A DNA stretch of 10,096 bases from Clostridia bacterium (lineage in GTDB: Bacteria; Bacillota_A; Clostridia; Christensenellales; Aristaeellaceae): the NCBI GenBank assembly GCA_017397695.1, contig JAFQIF010000183.1, positions 1 through 10,096 on the forward strand. The letters run 5' to 3'. The notes beneath the pieces were generated by a model, which searched no databases, had not been told where the DNA came from, and saw only the letters and a program-made list of their open reading frames with translations. Made by a program: the position numbers and the translations under genes. This document shows, in pieces, positions 1 to 6,754 of this stretch. Position 1 is the first letter of the stretch. Every line of letters begins with the position of its first letter.

Positions 1-190
1 CGTAGCGCTTCTTGAAGCGATCGACACGGCCGCCGGCGTCAACGAGCTTCTGCTTGCCGGTGTAGTACGGGTGGCACTTGGAGCAGATTTCAACGCGCAG
101 CTCCTTCTTGGTGGAACCGGTGACGAAAGTGTTGCCGCAGACGCAGGTCACGGTAACCTTCTGATACTTCGGATGGATGCCTTCCTTCAT
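1..190 (-). CDS. rpmE: 50S ribosomal protein L31, C-terminus cut by window edge
   Basis: Structural protein of the large ribosomal subunit. The frame begins [10 protein letters not shown] and runs 63 codons to the left edge; the family is usually about 66-70 residues, so only a few residues are missing. Four cysteines (C16, C18, C36, C39, as CxC and CxxC) mark the zinc-binding form of L31 rather than the cysteine-free paralogue made under zinc starvation. The ATG is at 188-190 and is preceded by a clear AGAGGTG ribosome binding site. It follows rho with a 62-bp gap, the rho-rpmE order known in Firmicutes. A promoter candidate inside the end of rho (280-308) would give it a leader of roughly 80 nt, so it may be made separately from rho. 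Identification is secure from the sequence. Confidence 0.96.
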   Translation of the reverse strand, partial: MKEGIHPKYQKVTVTCVCGNTFVTGSTKKELRVEICSKCHPYYTGKQKLVDAGGRVDRFKKRY

Positions 191-212
191 GATTTTCACC
201 TCTTTTACCGCA

Positions 213-240
213 ATACTATCGCATGAAAGGCGCAAATCAA
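213..240 (-). promoter_or_regulatory. weak alternative promoter candidate just upstream of rpmE
   Basis: A -35-like TTGATT (235-240) and a -10-like TAGTAT (213-218) are separated by 16 bp in the short rho-rpmE gap. Each hexamer matches the sigma-A consensus at four of six positions. It is weaker than the candidate at 280-308 and may be chance in an AT-rich gap. Confidence 0.25.
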
Positions 241-252
241 ATAGGCGTCTTC

Positions 253-1671
253 TCATACGCTTGAGCGGAGACTTCGTATAGTATACCCTTCTTTTTCCCA
301 AATTGCAAGCCATTCCTGCAACTTTTTGAAAAAATCTTTATTGCTTTCCGTCTTTTCCAGCATGCCCATCAGCTGTTGCGTCGCCTCGCGCGTATGCCCC
401 TGCGACAGCACCCGGCGAACGGCGCGCACGCCTTCCGCCTCCTGCGTATCCAGGAGCAGCTCCTCGCGACGCGTGCCCGATCTGGCCAGATCGATCGCCG
501 GGAACACCCTCGCTTCCGAGAGCGCGCGATCCAGCCGGATTTCAGCATTGCCCGTCCCCTTGAATTCCTCGAAGATGACGTCGTCCATGCGGCTGCCGGT
601 TTCCACCAGCACGGTAGCAATAATCGTCAGGCTGCCGCCCTCCTCGATATTGCGCGCCGCGCCGAAAAAGCGCTTGGGCATGGCCAGCACCCCGGGCGCG
701 AGGCCGCCGCTCATCGCCCTGCCGCCGGGCGCCAGGCTATTGCACGCGCGGGCAAGCCGCGTCAGGCTGTCCATGAGCACGACAACGTGCTTCCCCTGCT
801 CTACCAGGCGCTGCGCGCGCTCATAGACCATCTGCGCGATACGCACGTGGTTTTCCTGCGGCGCATCGAACGTAGAATAGACGATCTGCGCATCCACGCT
901 GCGCCTTAGGTCCGTCACTTCCTCCGGACGCTCGTCAATGAGCAGCACCATCAGCTCAATATCCGGATGATTCTTGCGGATCGACTGGGCAATCTTCTTG
1001 AGCAGCACGGTCTTGCCCGCCTTGGGCGGGGCGACAATCAGCGCTCGCTGGCCAAGGCCGATGGGCGCAATAAAATCCAGCAGTCGCATGGCCATATCGC
1101 TTTCGCCCTGCGTGCTTTCCAGCGTCAGGCGGCGATTGGGATGGATGGGGGTAAGCGAATCGAACGGACGGCGCACACGCGCGATCTCCGGATTATCGCC
1201 ATTGACGCTGTCAATATACATCAGCGCGCTGTATCGGTCGCCCATGCGCCGCTCGCGCGTTCTGCCCTCGACATAATCGCCGCTGCGCAGGCCAAACCGG
1301 CGGATCTGCGCGATCGAAACGTAGATATCCTCCGGACCGGACGAACAGTTATTGGCGCGCAGAAAGCCATAACCGCCGGACTGCACCTCCAGCACACCCT
1401 TGCCCGTACCGAGCAGGCCCGCCTTGATCAGCCGGGGCACGACCGGATTGCTCGTGCCGTATTCCTCGTTGTAATAGCCCATCGGCTTGGGCTTGTACAG
1501 CCCGATCTCTTCGTCGTCCTGCGCGGGCTCCTGACAGGCTTCTTCGCGGCTGCTGAGCAGCTGCACAATCTGCGCCTTATTCACGCCGTAAGGCAGGCGC
1601 ACCTTCTTTTCCCGCGCCAACTCGCGCAGCTGCACGACCGTCATACACTCAATTGATCTTGTCGATTCCAA
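253..1671 (-). CDS. rho: transcription termination factor Rho
   Basis: Hexameric RNA-dependent ATPase and helicase that ends transcription at unstructured C-rich RNA. Domains in order: Rho_N helical region (about residues 11-45), short acidic linker, cold-shock-like RNA-binding domain (about 86-155, with [14 protein letters not shown] at 92-105), then the RecA-like ATPase. In the ATPase the Walker A APPKAGKT is at 214-221, the catalytic-glutamate motif LLIDERPEE at 243-251, Walker B VVVLMD ends at D301, and RSGTR at 397-401 carries the expected arginines. The start is TTG at 1669-1671, chosen because GGGAGGAG lies 10 nt upstream; an ATG nine codons in (1642-1644) has no comparable site. At 472 residues it exceeds the roughly 420 of E. 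coli Rho, partly through a C-terminal tail of about 20 residues whose DNA carries a promoter for rpmE. It follows the methyltransferase gene after 121 bp with no clear promoter or terminator between. Confidence 0.98.
   Translation of the reverse strand: MESTRSIECMTVVQLRELAREKKVRLPYGVNKAQIVQLLSSREEACQEPAQDDEEIGLYKPKPMGYYNEEYGTSNPVVPRLIKAGLLGTGKGVLEVQSGGYGFLRANNCSSGPEDIYVSIAQIRRFGLRSGDYVEGRTRERRMGDRYSALMYIDSVNGDNPEIARVRRPFDSLTPIHPNRRLTLESTQGESDMAMRLLDFIAPIGLGQRALIVAPPKAGKTVLLKKIAQSIRKNHPDIELMVLLIDERPEEVTDLRRSVDAQIVYSTFDAPQENHVRIAQMVYERAQRLVEQGKHVVVLMDSLTRLARACNSLAPGGRAMSGGLAPGVLAMPKRFFGAARNIEEGGSLTIIATVLVETGSRMDDVIFEEFKGTGNAEIRLDRALSEARVFPAIDLARSGTRREELLLDTQEAEGVRAVRRVLSQGHTREATQQLMGMLEKTESNKDFFKKLQEWLAIWEKEGYTIRSLRSSV
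280..308 (-). promoter_or_regulatory. sigma-A-like promoter for rpmE inside the 3' end of rho
   Basis: On the minus strand TTGCAA (303-308) and TATACT (280-285) are separated by exactly 17 bp. This is close to the TTGACA-17-TATAAT consensus. It lies within the last 20 or so codons of rho and would start transcription near position 273, about 80 nt before the rpmE ATG. Independent transcription of a ribosomal protein gene from within the preceding gene is plausible, but the assignment rests only on hexamer match and spacing. Confidence 0.6.
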
Positions 1672-1681
1672 CAGGTTTCAG

Positions 1682-1689
1682 CTCCTCCC
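1682..1689 (-). promoter_or_regulatory. ribosome binding site that fixes the TTG start of rho
   Basis: The minus strand reads GGGAGGAG, 10 nt before TTG (1669-1671). It is near-perfect complementarity to the 16S 3' end and supports the TTG over the internal ATG. A small TCCC-AAA-GGGA inverted repeat (1686-1696) includes part of it and could weakly occlude it in RNA. Confidence 0.75.
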
Positions 1690-1709
1690 AAAGGGACACA
1701 TGTTTTTGT

Positions 1710-1728
1710 CACAGCCCGACAGGCCGTG
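1710..1728 (-). other. hairpin in the rho leader
   Basis: Arms 1710-1716 and 1722-1728 pair over 7 bp in the minus-strand RNA (one G-U) around a 5-nt loop, about 40 nt upstream of the rho start. No T-run follows, so it is not a standard intrinsic terminator. In other bacteria rho is controlled by its own product acting on the leader; whether this hairpin takes part is unknown. Confidence 0.3.
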
Positions 1729-1792
1729 GATGTGCTTCGTTACAAGGATACGCCTCACAACGCAAAAATATGTGTTCTTTGGAAGAAAACCA

Positions 1793-2794
1793 TTATACCC
1801 TGCGCGCCAGAATCACATCGCGATTGATCGCCTGCTCCACCCAGTGCTCCAGGCTGCCGGTTTCAACAATCTCAAACCCCGCCAGCTGGCACATGCGTTC
1901 CAGATCGGCGCGCTTTGTCACATAGGTATTAAAGCTCATCGCCAGCACGCCGCCGCTCTTGAGCGTATCATGCCACGCGGGCAGCGCTTTTTGCAGCGTG
2001 CCGCCGATGGAATCCTGCTTGCCTGCCGTGCCCTTCTGCACGCCGTACGGAATATCCGTCACCATCAGATGCACGGACTTCGCCTTGAGCAGCGCGAGCG
2101 CATCGCGCGTATCGCCCAGGATCATGCGCAGGCTGCGGGTATCGCCCGCCTTGAAATGCTCCGGCGTATCGGAAAAGACGAACCTCGTCTCTTTGCCGCC
2201 CGCCTGCCCCTTCACCGTCAGGGAACTTTCGGTTTTCCTGTGCTTGATGCGGTGGAACTCGAGATAGCGCGTCATGTAATCGCACGCTTCCTTCACATCC
2301 GCCTTGCCAATCTCAATGCCCACGCCATGATAGCCGCGGCGAAGCGCAAGCATCAGCGTCGTTGCGCGCCCCGCCATGGGATCGCATACAATCAGATCGC
2401 TGTCATGTACGTTCATAAATGCACTAGAAGCAAGCGCCATGGTCAGCATCGTATCGGTAAACATCTCATTCGTCTTGCCCTTATACTTGAGCAGCGCGGG
2501 CAGATCCTCGCCGATATAATCCGGATGCATATTCTCCATGGGCACAAGGCCGCCGTTTTCGTACGAAAACATGACATATACGCTCGCAAGCGTGCTCAGC
2601 ATGCGCTGATCCCGCGCAGAAAGATTCTCCGCCTCAAACTCCAGGAACGAAGCGCCGCCCATTTCGGTGAGCTTGACATCGCTTTCATAGCCCAGCGCGC
2701 GCAGCGTCATGAGCAGCTCCTGCTCGGAGAGAAGGCGCATAGACTGGCGATAGCGCACATTCTGATGCGGATAAAGCATAAATGCGTATTTCAC
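1793..2794 (-). CDS. SAM-dependent methyltransferase, Trm11/UPF0020-like
   Basis: Probable S-adenosylmethionine-dependent methyltransferase with a Rossmann-fold C-terminal half. Using the 333-residue form, the SAM-binding motif I CDPMAGRATT is at about 137-146, followed by the acidic strand GVGIEIGK (157-164) and the catalytic motif IV TDIPYG (246-251). Motif IV corresponds to the (D/N)PPY of N-methyltransferases. This arrangement fits the Trm11/UPF0020 group that makes m2G in tRNA or rRNA; the N-terminal 130 residues show no THUMP domain I can recognise. A basic stretch (about 183-203) lies between motifs and could touch nucleic acid. GTG at 2792-2794 is chosen because GAGGG sits 8 nt before it; the ATG at 2813-2815 has only a GGAG in the upstream terminator, too far away. 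It lies just past the rpsU terminator with no promoter seen. Methylation of DNA rather than RNA cannot be excluded. Confidence 0.75.
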   Translation of the reverse strand: MKYAFMLYPHQNVRYRQSMRLLSEQELLMTLRALGYESDVKLTEMGGASFLEFEAENLSARDQRMLSTLASVYVMFSYENGGLVPMENMHPDYIGEDLPALLKYKGKTNEMFTDTMLTMALASSAFMNVHDSDLIVCDPMAGRATTLMLALRRGYHGVGIEIGKADVKEACDYMTRYLEFHRIKHRKTESSLTVKGQAGGKETRFVFSDTPEHFKAGDTRSLRMILGDTRDALALLKAKSVHLMVTDIPYGVQKGTAGKQDSIGGTLQKALPAWHDTLKSGGVLAMSFNTYVTKRADLERMCQLAGFEIVETGSLEHWVEQAINRDVILARRV

Positions 2795-2802
2795 AGATAT
2801 AT

Positions 2803-2807
2803 CCCTC
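2803..2807 (-). promoter_or_regulatory. ribosome binding site selecting the GTG start of the methyltransferase
   Basis: GAGGG on the minus strand lies 8 nt upstream of GTG 2792-2794, the ideal distance. It falls after the more upstream ATG (2813-2815), so using that ATG would place this site inside the coding region. Confidence 0.6.
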
Positions 2808-2824
2808 ATTCTCATGCATATACG

Positions 2825-2850
2825 AAAAAAGCTCCATCTTGCGATGGAGC
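2825..2850 (-). terminator. intrinsic terminator of rpsU
   Basis: A perfect 8-bp stem (arms 2831-2838 and 2843-2850) closes a GCAA tetraloop, a GNRA type, in the minus-strand RNA. It is followed by six T residues (2825-2830). It begins 12 nt after the rpsU stop. Because the methyltransferase start follows closely, that gene probably depends on read-through or on an unseen promoter. Confidence 0.9.
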
Positions 2851-2861
2851 GATTTTGTGAA

Positions 2862-3035
2862 TCAGTACTTGCGCTTACGGGCAGCCTCAGCCTTCTTCTT
2901 GCGCTTCACGCTGGGCTTCTCGTAATGCTCGCGCTTGCGAACCTCCGCGATAACGCCGGCCCGCGCGCACTGCCTCTTGAATCTCCTCAGAGCACTTTCC
3001 AGGGATTCATTCTCACGAACACGGATCTCAGACAT
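2862..3035 (-). CDS. rpsU: 30S ribosomal protein S21
   Basis: Small-subunit protein that binds late near the 16S 3' end and helps initiation. The translation is 57 residues, begins [10 protein letters not shown] and ends in a lysine/arginine-rich tail (RKRKY), typical in length and composition. Characteristic segments are [13 protein letters not shown] near residues 11-23 and REHYEKPS near 35-42. The ATG (3033-3035) has GGAGGG 7 nt upstream. It has its own promoter (3114-3142) and a terminator straight after, so it can be a single-gene transcript. Its position downstream of mtaB and the HIT gene matches the Firmicutes order; the gatB/yqeY-like gene that often follows rpsU is absent, and a methyltransferase takes that place. 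Confidence 0.97.
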   Translation of the reverse strand: MSEIRVRENESLESALRRFKRQCARAGVIAEVRKREHYEKPSVKRKKKAEAARKRKY

Positions 3036-3071
3036 CTAGTATCCCTCCCCTCGGCTCAATCATTCGACGAT

Positions 3072-3098
3072 CCATTGCGTCAAACTCGCCGTCAATGG
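3072..3098 (-). other. inverted repeat in the rpsU leader
   Basis: CCATTG and CAATGG (3072-3077 and 3093-3098) can pair over 6 bp around a 15-nt loop in the roughly 70-nt leader of rpsU. It might be a target for control by a ribosomal protein, but the stem is short and this is only a suggestion. Confidence 0.25.
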
Positions 3099-3113
3099 AG
3101 TACCGTACGCTTA

Positions 3114-3142
3114 ATTATAGCGCAACAATCCCTATTCGTCAA
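3114..3142 (-). promoter_or_regulatory. sigma-A promoter of rpsU
   Basis: TTGACG (3137-3142) and a perfect TATAAT (3114-3119) are separated by 17 bp on the minus strand. Transcription would start near 3107, giving a leader of about 70 nt. The surrounding gap (3036-3306) is AT-richer than the genes; beyond this promoter and the leader repeat, 3143-3306 shows no convincing gene or terminator. Confidence 0.85.
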
Positions 3143-3306
3143 CCGCATTTTTCATTTTCTTCAAAAGTTTTTAGGCACAATCTTGCCCGAAAAGAATCAT
3201 GCAGTTTTCATCGTTCTATGTCAGGCGCTTACCTCACGCGGCATCGGCCTTGTCAGCAGCATACGGCTATTGCAAAGCACCGCCTGTACTGCCCTGCACC
3301 AGCAGG

Positions 3307-3651
3307 TCAAGCCATTTCGCCGGCCATCGCCTTGCCGCCAAGCACATGCAGATGCAGATGCTTCACCGTCTGCTGGGCGTCGGCGCCGCAATTGGAGACT
3401 ACACGGAAGCCGCTGTCGACAATATTCTCCATCTTCGCCACATTGGCCGCCACGCGCATCAGGTGCGCCAGCAGCGCATCGTCCTCATCCTTGGCGTCGT
3501 ACCAGCCGGACACATGCTTCTTCGGGATCACCAGCACATGCACCGGCGCCTGCGGCGCAATATCGCGGAAGGCGAGCGCCTGCTCGTCCTCGTATACCTT
3601 CGTGCTCGGGATCTGGCCCGCAGCGATCTTGCAGAACAGACAATCGTTCAT
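3307..3651 (-). CDS. HIT family nucleotide-binding hydrolase (Hint-like)
   Basis: Member of the histidine-triad superfamily, cytosolic enzymes that hydrolyse nucleoside phosphoramidates and related AMP adducts. The 114-residue length is normal for the Hint branch. The triad is KHLHLHVLGG, with H98, H100 and H102, H100 being the expected nucleophile. Upstream conserved elements are FRDIAPQAPVHVLVIPKKH (28-46) and VVSNCGADAQQTV (84-96). N-terminal C4 and C7, with H46, fit the zinc site found in some Hint proteins. The ATG overlaps the mtaB stop in an ATGA arrangement and has GGAGAGG 7 nt upstream, so it is probably translationally coupled to mtaB. The physiological substrate is unknown for most bacterial members; its link to tRNA and ribosome genes is only positional. 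Confidence 0.93.
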   Translation of the reverse strand: MNDCLFCKIAAGQIPSTKVYEDEQALAFRDIAPQAPVHVLVIPKKHVSGWYDAKDEDDALLAHLMRVAANVAKMENIVDSGFRVVSNCGADAQQTVKHLHLHVLGGKAMAGEMA

Positions 3652-4946
3652 CGGACAACCTCTCCTCTCAATTCATCCTTTTCAATCTCCATGATGCGCG
3701 CGCGCACAATCTCCCCCGGACATCCATCCGGCACAAGCACGCGCATATATCCGCCCGTATATCCAATGCCGCGGCCCTGCGTATCTGTCTCTTCGATGAG
3801 CACAGCTTCCATTTTGCCCACGCGGCTTTCCAGCGCAGCGTGCTCAAGCTCCTTGCCCACGGCAATCAGCTTCCTGGCGCGCTCCTCGCGGACAGCGCGC
3901 GGCACACTGCCTTCCATCGCGGCAGCCTTGGTGCCTTCGCGCTCGGAATACGGGAACACATGCATCCGGGCAAAGCCGGCTTTCCGGCAAGTATCCACTG
4001 TCTGCGCGAATTCTTCCTCCGTTTCGCCCGGGAAGCCGGTCATCACGTCCGTCGTCAGCGCGCAATCCTCAAACGCACCGCGCAGCAGGGCGCAGGCAGC
4101 AAGGAATTCTCCGCTGGTATAGCGCCTGCGCATGCGGGAGAGCACCGTATCGCTGCCCGACTGAAGCGCCAGATGGAACTGATGGCAAACCTTGGGAAGT
4201 GCTTTGATTCCTTCGACAAATTCCGCCGTCACGATCACCGGCTCCAGCGAACCCAGACGAATGCGCTCGATTCCCTCGACCGCATGCACCTCGCGGATGG
4301 CGTCAAGCAGGGTGATTGCGCCGTGCTGCTCACGGCCGTAGCTGGTCAAGTGAATGCCGGTGAGCACCGCTTCTTTGAAGCCCGCTTCAGCCAGGCTCTC
4401 GGCCTCAGCACGAATCTCCTCCAGCGGGCGCGAGCGGATCGGACCACGCACGGACGGGATGATGCAATACGTACACCAGCGGTCGCAGCCCTCCTGAATC
4501 TTCATGGTTGCGCGGGTATGCCCCTCGTGCGCATGCACCATCAGGTGCTCAAACGGCGCTTGACGCAGCGTTTCCACAGCGATGAGCGTGCAGTCCTGGC
4601 TGAGCGCCTGCTCAAGCAGCTGCACCACCTCGCCGCGGCGCTGCGTGCCCAGCACAAGGCGCACGCCCGGCAGCTTCAGTTCGTCCGCTGCGCGCTGCGC
4701 AAGGCAGCCTGTTACGACAATCGCCGCCTCCGGATTCCTTCTGTGGCAGCGGCGGATCGTCTGCATGCTCTTTTTGTCGCCTGTACCCGTCACCGTGCAG
4801 GTATTCACCACGTAAATATCAGCAAGTTCTTCAAATTCCACCGTGCGGCAGCCCGCCTGTTCAAAGCGCTCGCGCATGGCCTGCGTATCATACTGATTCA
4901 CCTTGCAGCCCAGCGTGTGAAAGGCCACCGTCTTGTTTTCGATCAT
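3648..4946 (-). CDS. mtaB: tRNA t6A37 methylthiotransferase MtaB
   Basis: Radical SAM methylthiotransferase that converts t6A at position 37 of ANN-decoding tRNAs to ms2t6A, next to the anticodon. Three parts are visible. The N-terminal UPF0004 domain has C14, C50 and C81 as ligands of the auxiliary [4Fe-4S] cluster. The radical SAM core has CDRWCTYC with C154, C158 and C161. A C-terminal TRAM-like RNA-binding region spans about 372-431. TLGCKVNQYD at 11-20 (MtaB-like, unlike the TxGCQMN of MiaB) supports MtaB. The length of 432 is normal. The ATG at 4944-4946 has GAGGAG upstream at a longish distance, and no better in-frame start exists. It follows the DUF4236 gene by 29 bp and overlaps the HIT gene by 4 bp, so the three are probably one transcript. 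Confidence 0.95.
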   Translation of the reverse strand: MIENKTVAFHTLGCKVNQYDTQAMRERFEQAGCRTVEFEELADIYVVNTCTVTGTGDKKSMQTIRRCHRRNPEAAIVVTGCLAQRAADELKLPGVRLVLGTQRRGEVVQLLEQALSQDCTLIAVETLRQAPFEHLMVHAHEGHTRATMKIQEGCDRWCTYCIIPSVRGPIRSRPLEEIRAEAESLAEAGFKEAVLTGIHLTSYGREQHGAITLLDAIREVHAVEGIERIRLGSLEPVIVTAEFVEGIKALPKVCHQFHLALQSGSDTVLSRMRRRYTSGEFLAACALLRGAFEDCALTTDVMTGFPGETEEEFAQTVDTCRKAGFARMHVFPYSEREGTKAAAMEGSVPRAVREERARKLIAVGKELEHAALESRVGKMEAVLIEETDTQGRGIGYTGGYMRVLVPDGCPGEIVRARIMEIEKDELRGEVVR

Positions 4947-4975
4947 GAATATAACTGATTCTCCTCAAAACATGG

Positions 4976-5923
4976 TTATTTGATATCCGCCGCTTCAAAC
5001 GGGGCGATCTCCTTCATCACGCCGCTGGCCAGCACATAGAACCTGCTGGGCAGATCCTGACAGAATTCGTACGGATCCTTCTGCTGATAGTCCTTCGTGA
5101 AGACGCTGCGGGCAAACTCCACAGAGTAAATGAACACATCCATCTGCTCGCCTGTCTTTTCATCGCGGCGCTGCGTATATGCGGACACGACAATCTTCTT
5201 GGCCTGCGGTACAATGGCAAACACATGACTGGCCACATACTCGCCCAAGCCAAAGACGCAGGTGCGGTAATCCTCATACTGCTGCTTCTTGGTCTTTTTC
5301 TTGATCTTGATCGTGCCGTCCGCCAGCTCGGAAAGCGTATTCTGCGGCATATCCTCGATTTCCGGCAGATCCAAGTCGATCATGATCGCGCCCTTATCCT
5401 CGAGCACCTCGGTCTGGATCGCAAAGGCGATCGGTGCCTCGCTCTCATCGAGCCAGTCTTCGATCTCCTTTTCGGCGGTCGCAGCTTCAAGCGTGCCCGT
5501 CGCCTTCTTGACCACATCAGCCGCCTGCTGATGGATATTGATCAGCGCAATCTCCTGTGCGATGACTTCCATCTCTTCATCGGACGGACGCGCCGGCTCC
5601 TTCTTCGCCGCCTTATCCGCAGTCTTCTTGGAAGCGGATTTGGCCTTGGAAGAAGACTTCGCCCCCTTCTTCGTCTCCTTCTCCTCTTCTTCTGCAGCCG
5701 CCTTGCCGAATCCGAACACGCCGCCCAGCTTATCCTTAAGCAGGGTATCCAGACGCACGCGGTCATACACGCCCGTACCCGGAATGCTCCAGTTCAGATA
5801 CGCGCCCTTCGTACCCAGGTTCAGCGAAATGGGAGACCCGCTGCCCAGCGTGAAGCTCGCACCGGTCTTGGAAAGATTGAGCTTGACGCCCTTGGTCACT
5901 TTTAAACTCTTACGAAAACGCAT
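4976..5923 (-). CDS. DUF4236 domain protein with lysine-rich linker and unrecognised C-terminal domain
   Basis: Function unknown. The first 55 residues (MRFRKSLKVTKGVKLNLSKT, then glycine-rich beta-strand repeats ending IPGTGVY) match the DUF4236 signature, a small domain found at the N-terminus of many uncharacterised bacterial proteins. Residues about 77-112 are a low-complexity, Lys/Glu/Ala/Ser-rich linker, likely disordered. Residues 114-315 form a mixed helix-strand region I do not recognise, including a helical part (116-160), an acidic part (172-199), a lysine cluster (206-213) and a beta-rich end. No signal peptide or membrane segment is seen, so it is probably cytosolic. The ATG has GAGGG 8 nt upstream. 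It leads a group with mtaB and the HIT gene behind its own promoter (5959-5987) and is not part of the usual rsmE-mtaB pair in Firmicutes, which suggests insertion into this neighbourhood. Confidence 0.8.
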   Translation of the reverse strand: MRFRKSLKVTKGVKLNLSKTGASFTLGSGSPISLNLGTKGAYLNWSIPGTGVYDRVRLDTLLKDKLGGVFGFGKAAAEEEEKETKKGAKSSSKAKSASKKTADKAAKKEPARPSDEEMEVIAQEIALINIHQQAADVVKKATGTLEAATAEKEIEDWLDESEAPIAFAIQTEVLEDKGAIMIDLDLPEIEDMPQNTLSELADGTIKIKKKTKKQQYEDYRTCVFGLGEYVASHVFAIVPQAKKIVVSAYTQRRDEKTGEQMDVFIYSVEFARSVFTKDYQQKDPYEFCQDLPSRFYVLASGVMKEIAPFEAADIK

Positions 5924-5958
5924 ATATTCGTCCCTCTTTCGTCGATAATCTTGTGTCC

Positions 5959-5987
5959 ATTATAAAATACGGCAGGGAATCTTGCAA
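5959..5987 (-). promoter_or_regulatory. sigma-A promoter for the DUF4236-mtaB-HIT group
   Basis: TTGCAA (5982-5987) and perfect TATAAT (5959-5964) are 17 bp apart on the minus strand, with an expected start near 5952, about 30 nt before the DUF4236 start. The -35 falls in the loop and the -10 in the T-rich tail of the rsmE terminator. Confidence 0.8.
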
Positions 5988-5997
5988 GTCCCTGCCG
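5961..5997 (-). terminator. intrinsic terminator of prmA-rsmE
   Basis: A perfect 9-bp GC-rich stem (5970-5978 with 5989-5997) and a 10-nt loop are followed in the minus-strand RNA by TATTTTAT (5962-5969). It starts 12 nt after the rsmE stop. The tail is interrupted by A residues, so termination may be incomplete and allow some read-through to DUF4236. Confidence 0.75.
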
Positions 5998-6009
5998 CAT
6001 CAAACGTAT

Positions 6010-6753
6010 TTATTCCATTTCGCCGCGATACGCCATGACCATCGTCAGCGCGCAAAGCCCTGCCGTTTCCGTGCGCAGAATGCGCGGGCCGAGCGTAACC
6101 AGCTTCGCATTTGCGTTATCTGCAAGCCACGTCGCTTCCTTTTCGCTGATGCCGCCCTCCGGACCGATCAGAATGCCGACGCGCAGTTCATCCCGATCGA
6201 CATACGGTTCAAGCGTCTGGCGAATGCTTCCGTCTCTGGCCGCTTCCCACGGGACGATGAGCACATCCAGCTGCGCAAACTCATCCGCCAGCTGCGCAAG
6301 CTTTTTGACCTCAAGCACCTCGGGGACGCTGGTTCGAGCGCATTGCTTGACCGCCTCGCGCGCAATCTTCTGCCAGCGCTCAATCTTTTTGGGTGCATCC
6401 TTACCCTCGAGCTTCACCACGCAGCGCTCCATCGCCACCGGACGGATCGCATACACGCCAAGCTCCGTCGTCTTCTGCGCAATCAGCTCCATCTTGTCCG
6501 CCTTGGGCAGGCCCTGATAGATCGTCACCTGCGTCTTCGCCTCGGTAGGGCGCAGTTCGCCGCGGATCGCTACGGTCACAATGCCATCCTGCACGCTGGC
6601 AATACCTGCCAGATAATGCGACGGCTCACAGACCAGCTCCACTTCATCGCCCACATCAAGCCGAAGTACACGCAGCGCATGGCGCGAATCCTCGGCGCTC
6701 AGGCATGCCGTTCCGCTGTGTATCCCGTTTTCATCAGCAAAGAATCGATGCAT
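6010..6753 (-). CDS. rsmE: 16S rRNA m3U1498 methyltransferase RsmE
   Basis: SPOUT-class methyltransferase that methylates N3 of U1498 (E. coli numbering) in 16S rRNA on the assembled 30S subunit. The 247-residue protein has an N-terminal PUA-like RNA-binding domain (about 1-70) and a knotted SAM-binding C-terminal domain. Family landmarks are LPKADKMELIAQKTTELG (82-99), LIGPEGGIS at 195-203, and LGPRILRTETA at 221-231, which forms the knot. The ATG at 6751-6753 has GGAGG 6 nt upstream and gives the typical MHRFF start; the frame stays open 37 codons further upstream, but this would run into prmA and has no family similarity. One base separates it from the prmA stop, so the two are very likely cotranscribed and coupled. 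A terminator follows. Confidence 0.96.
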   Translation of the reverse strand: MHRFFADENGIHSGTACLSAEDSRHALRVLRLDVGDEVELVCEPSHYLAGIASVQDGIVTVAIRGELRPTEAKTQVTIYQGLPKADKMELIAQKTTELGVYAIRPVAMERCVVKLEGKDAPKKIERWQKIAREAVKQCARTSVPEVLEVKKLAQLADEFAQLDVLIVPWEAARDGSIRQTLEPYVDRDELRVGILIGPEGGISEKEATWLADNANAKLVTLGPRILRTETAGLCALTMVMAYRGEME

Positions 6754-6754
6754 C

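Noticed and set aside
1686..1728. Hairpins upstream of rho as an intrinsic terminator of the methyltransferase gene
   Set aside because: Neither is followed by a T-run on the minus strand.
1792..1797. A perfect TATAAT on the minus strand at the methyltransferase stop, as a rho promoter
   Set aside because: No acceptable -35 hexamer lies 16-18 bp upstream and there is no extended -10. It remains possible but is not supported.
1700..2860. A 386-codon open frame on the plus strand
   Set aside because: It is antisense to the methyltransferase gene, whose SAM motifs are clear on the other strand.
2814..4958. A 714-codon open frame on the plus strand
   Set aside because: It lies antisense to rpsU, the HIT gene and mtaB, all firmly identified. 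Its translation is rich in His, Arg and Ala with no family resemblance, as expected for a GC-rich shadow frame.
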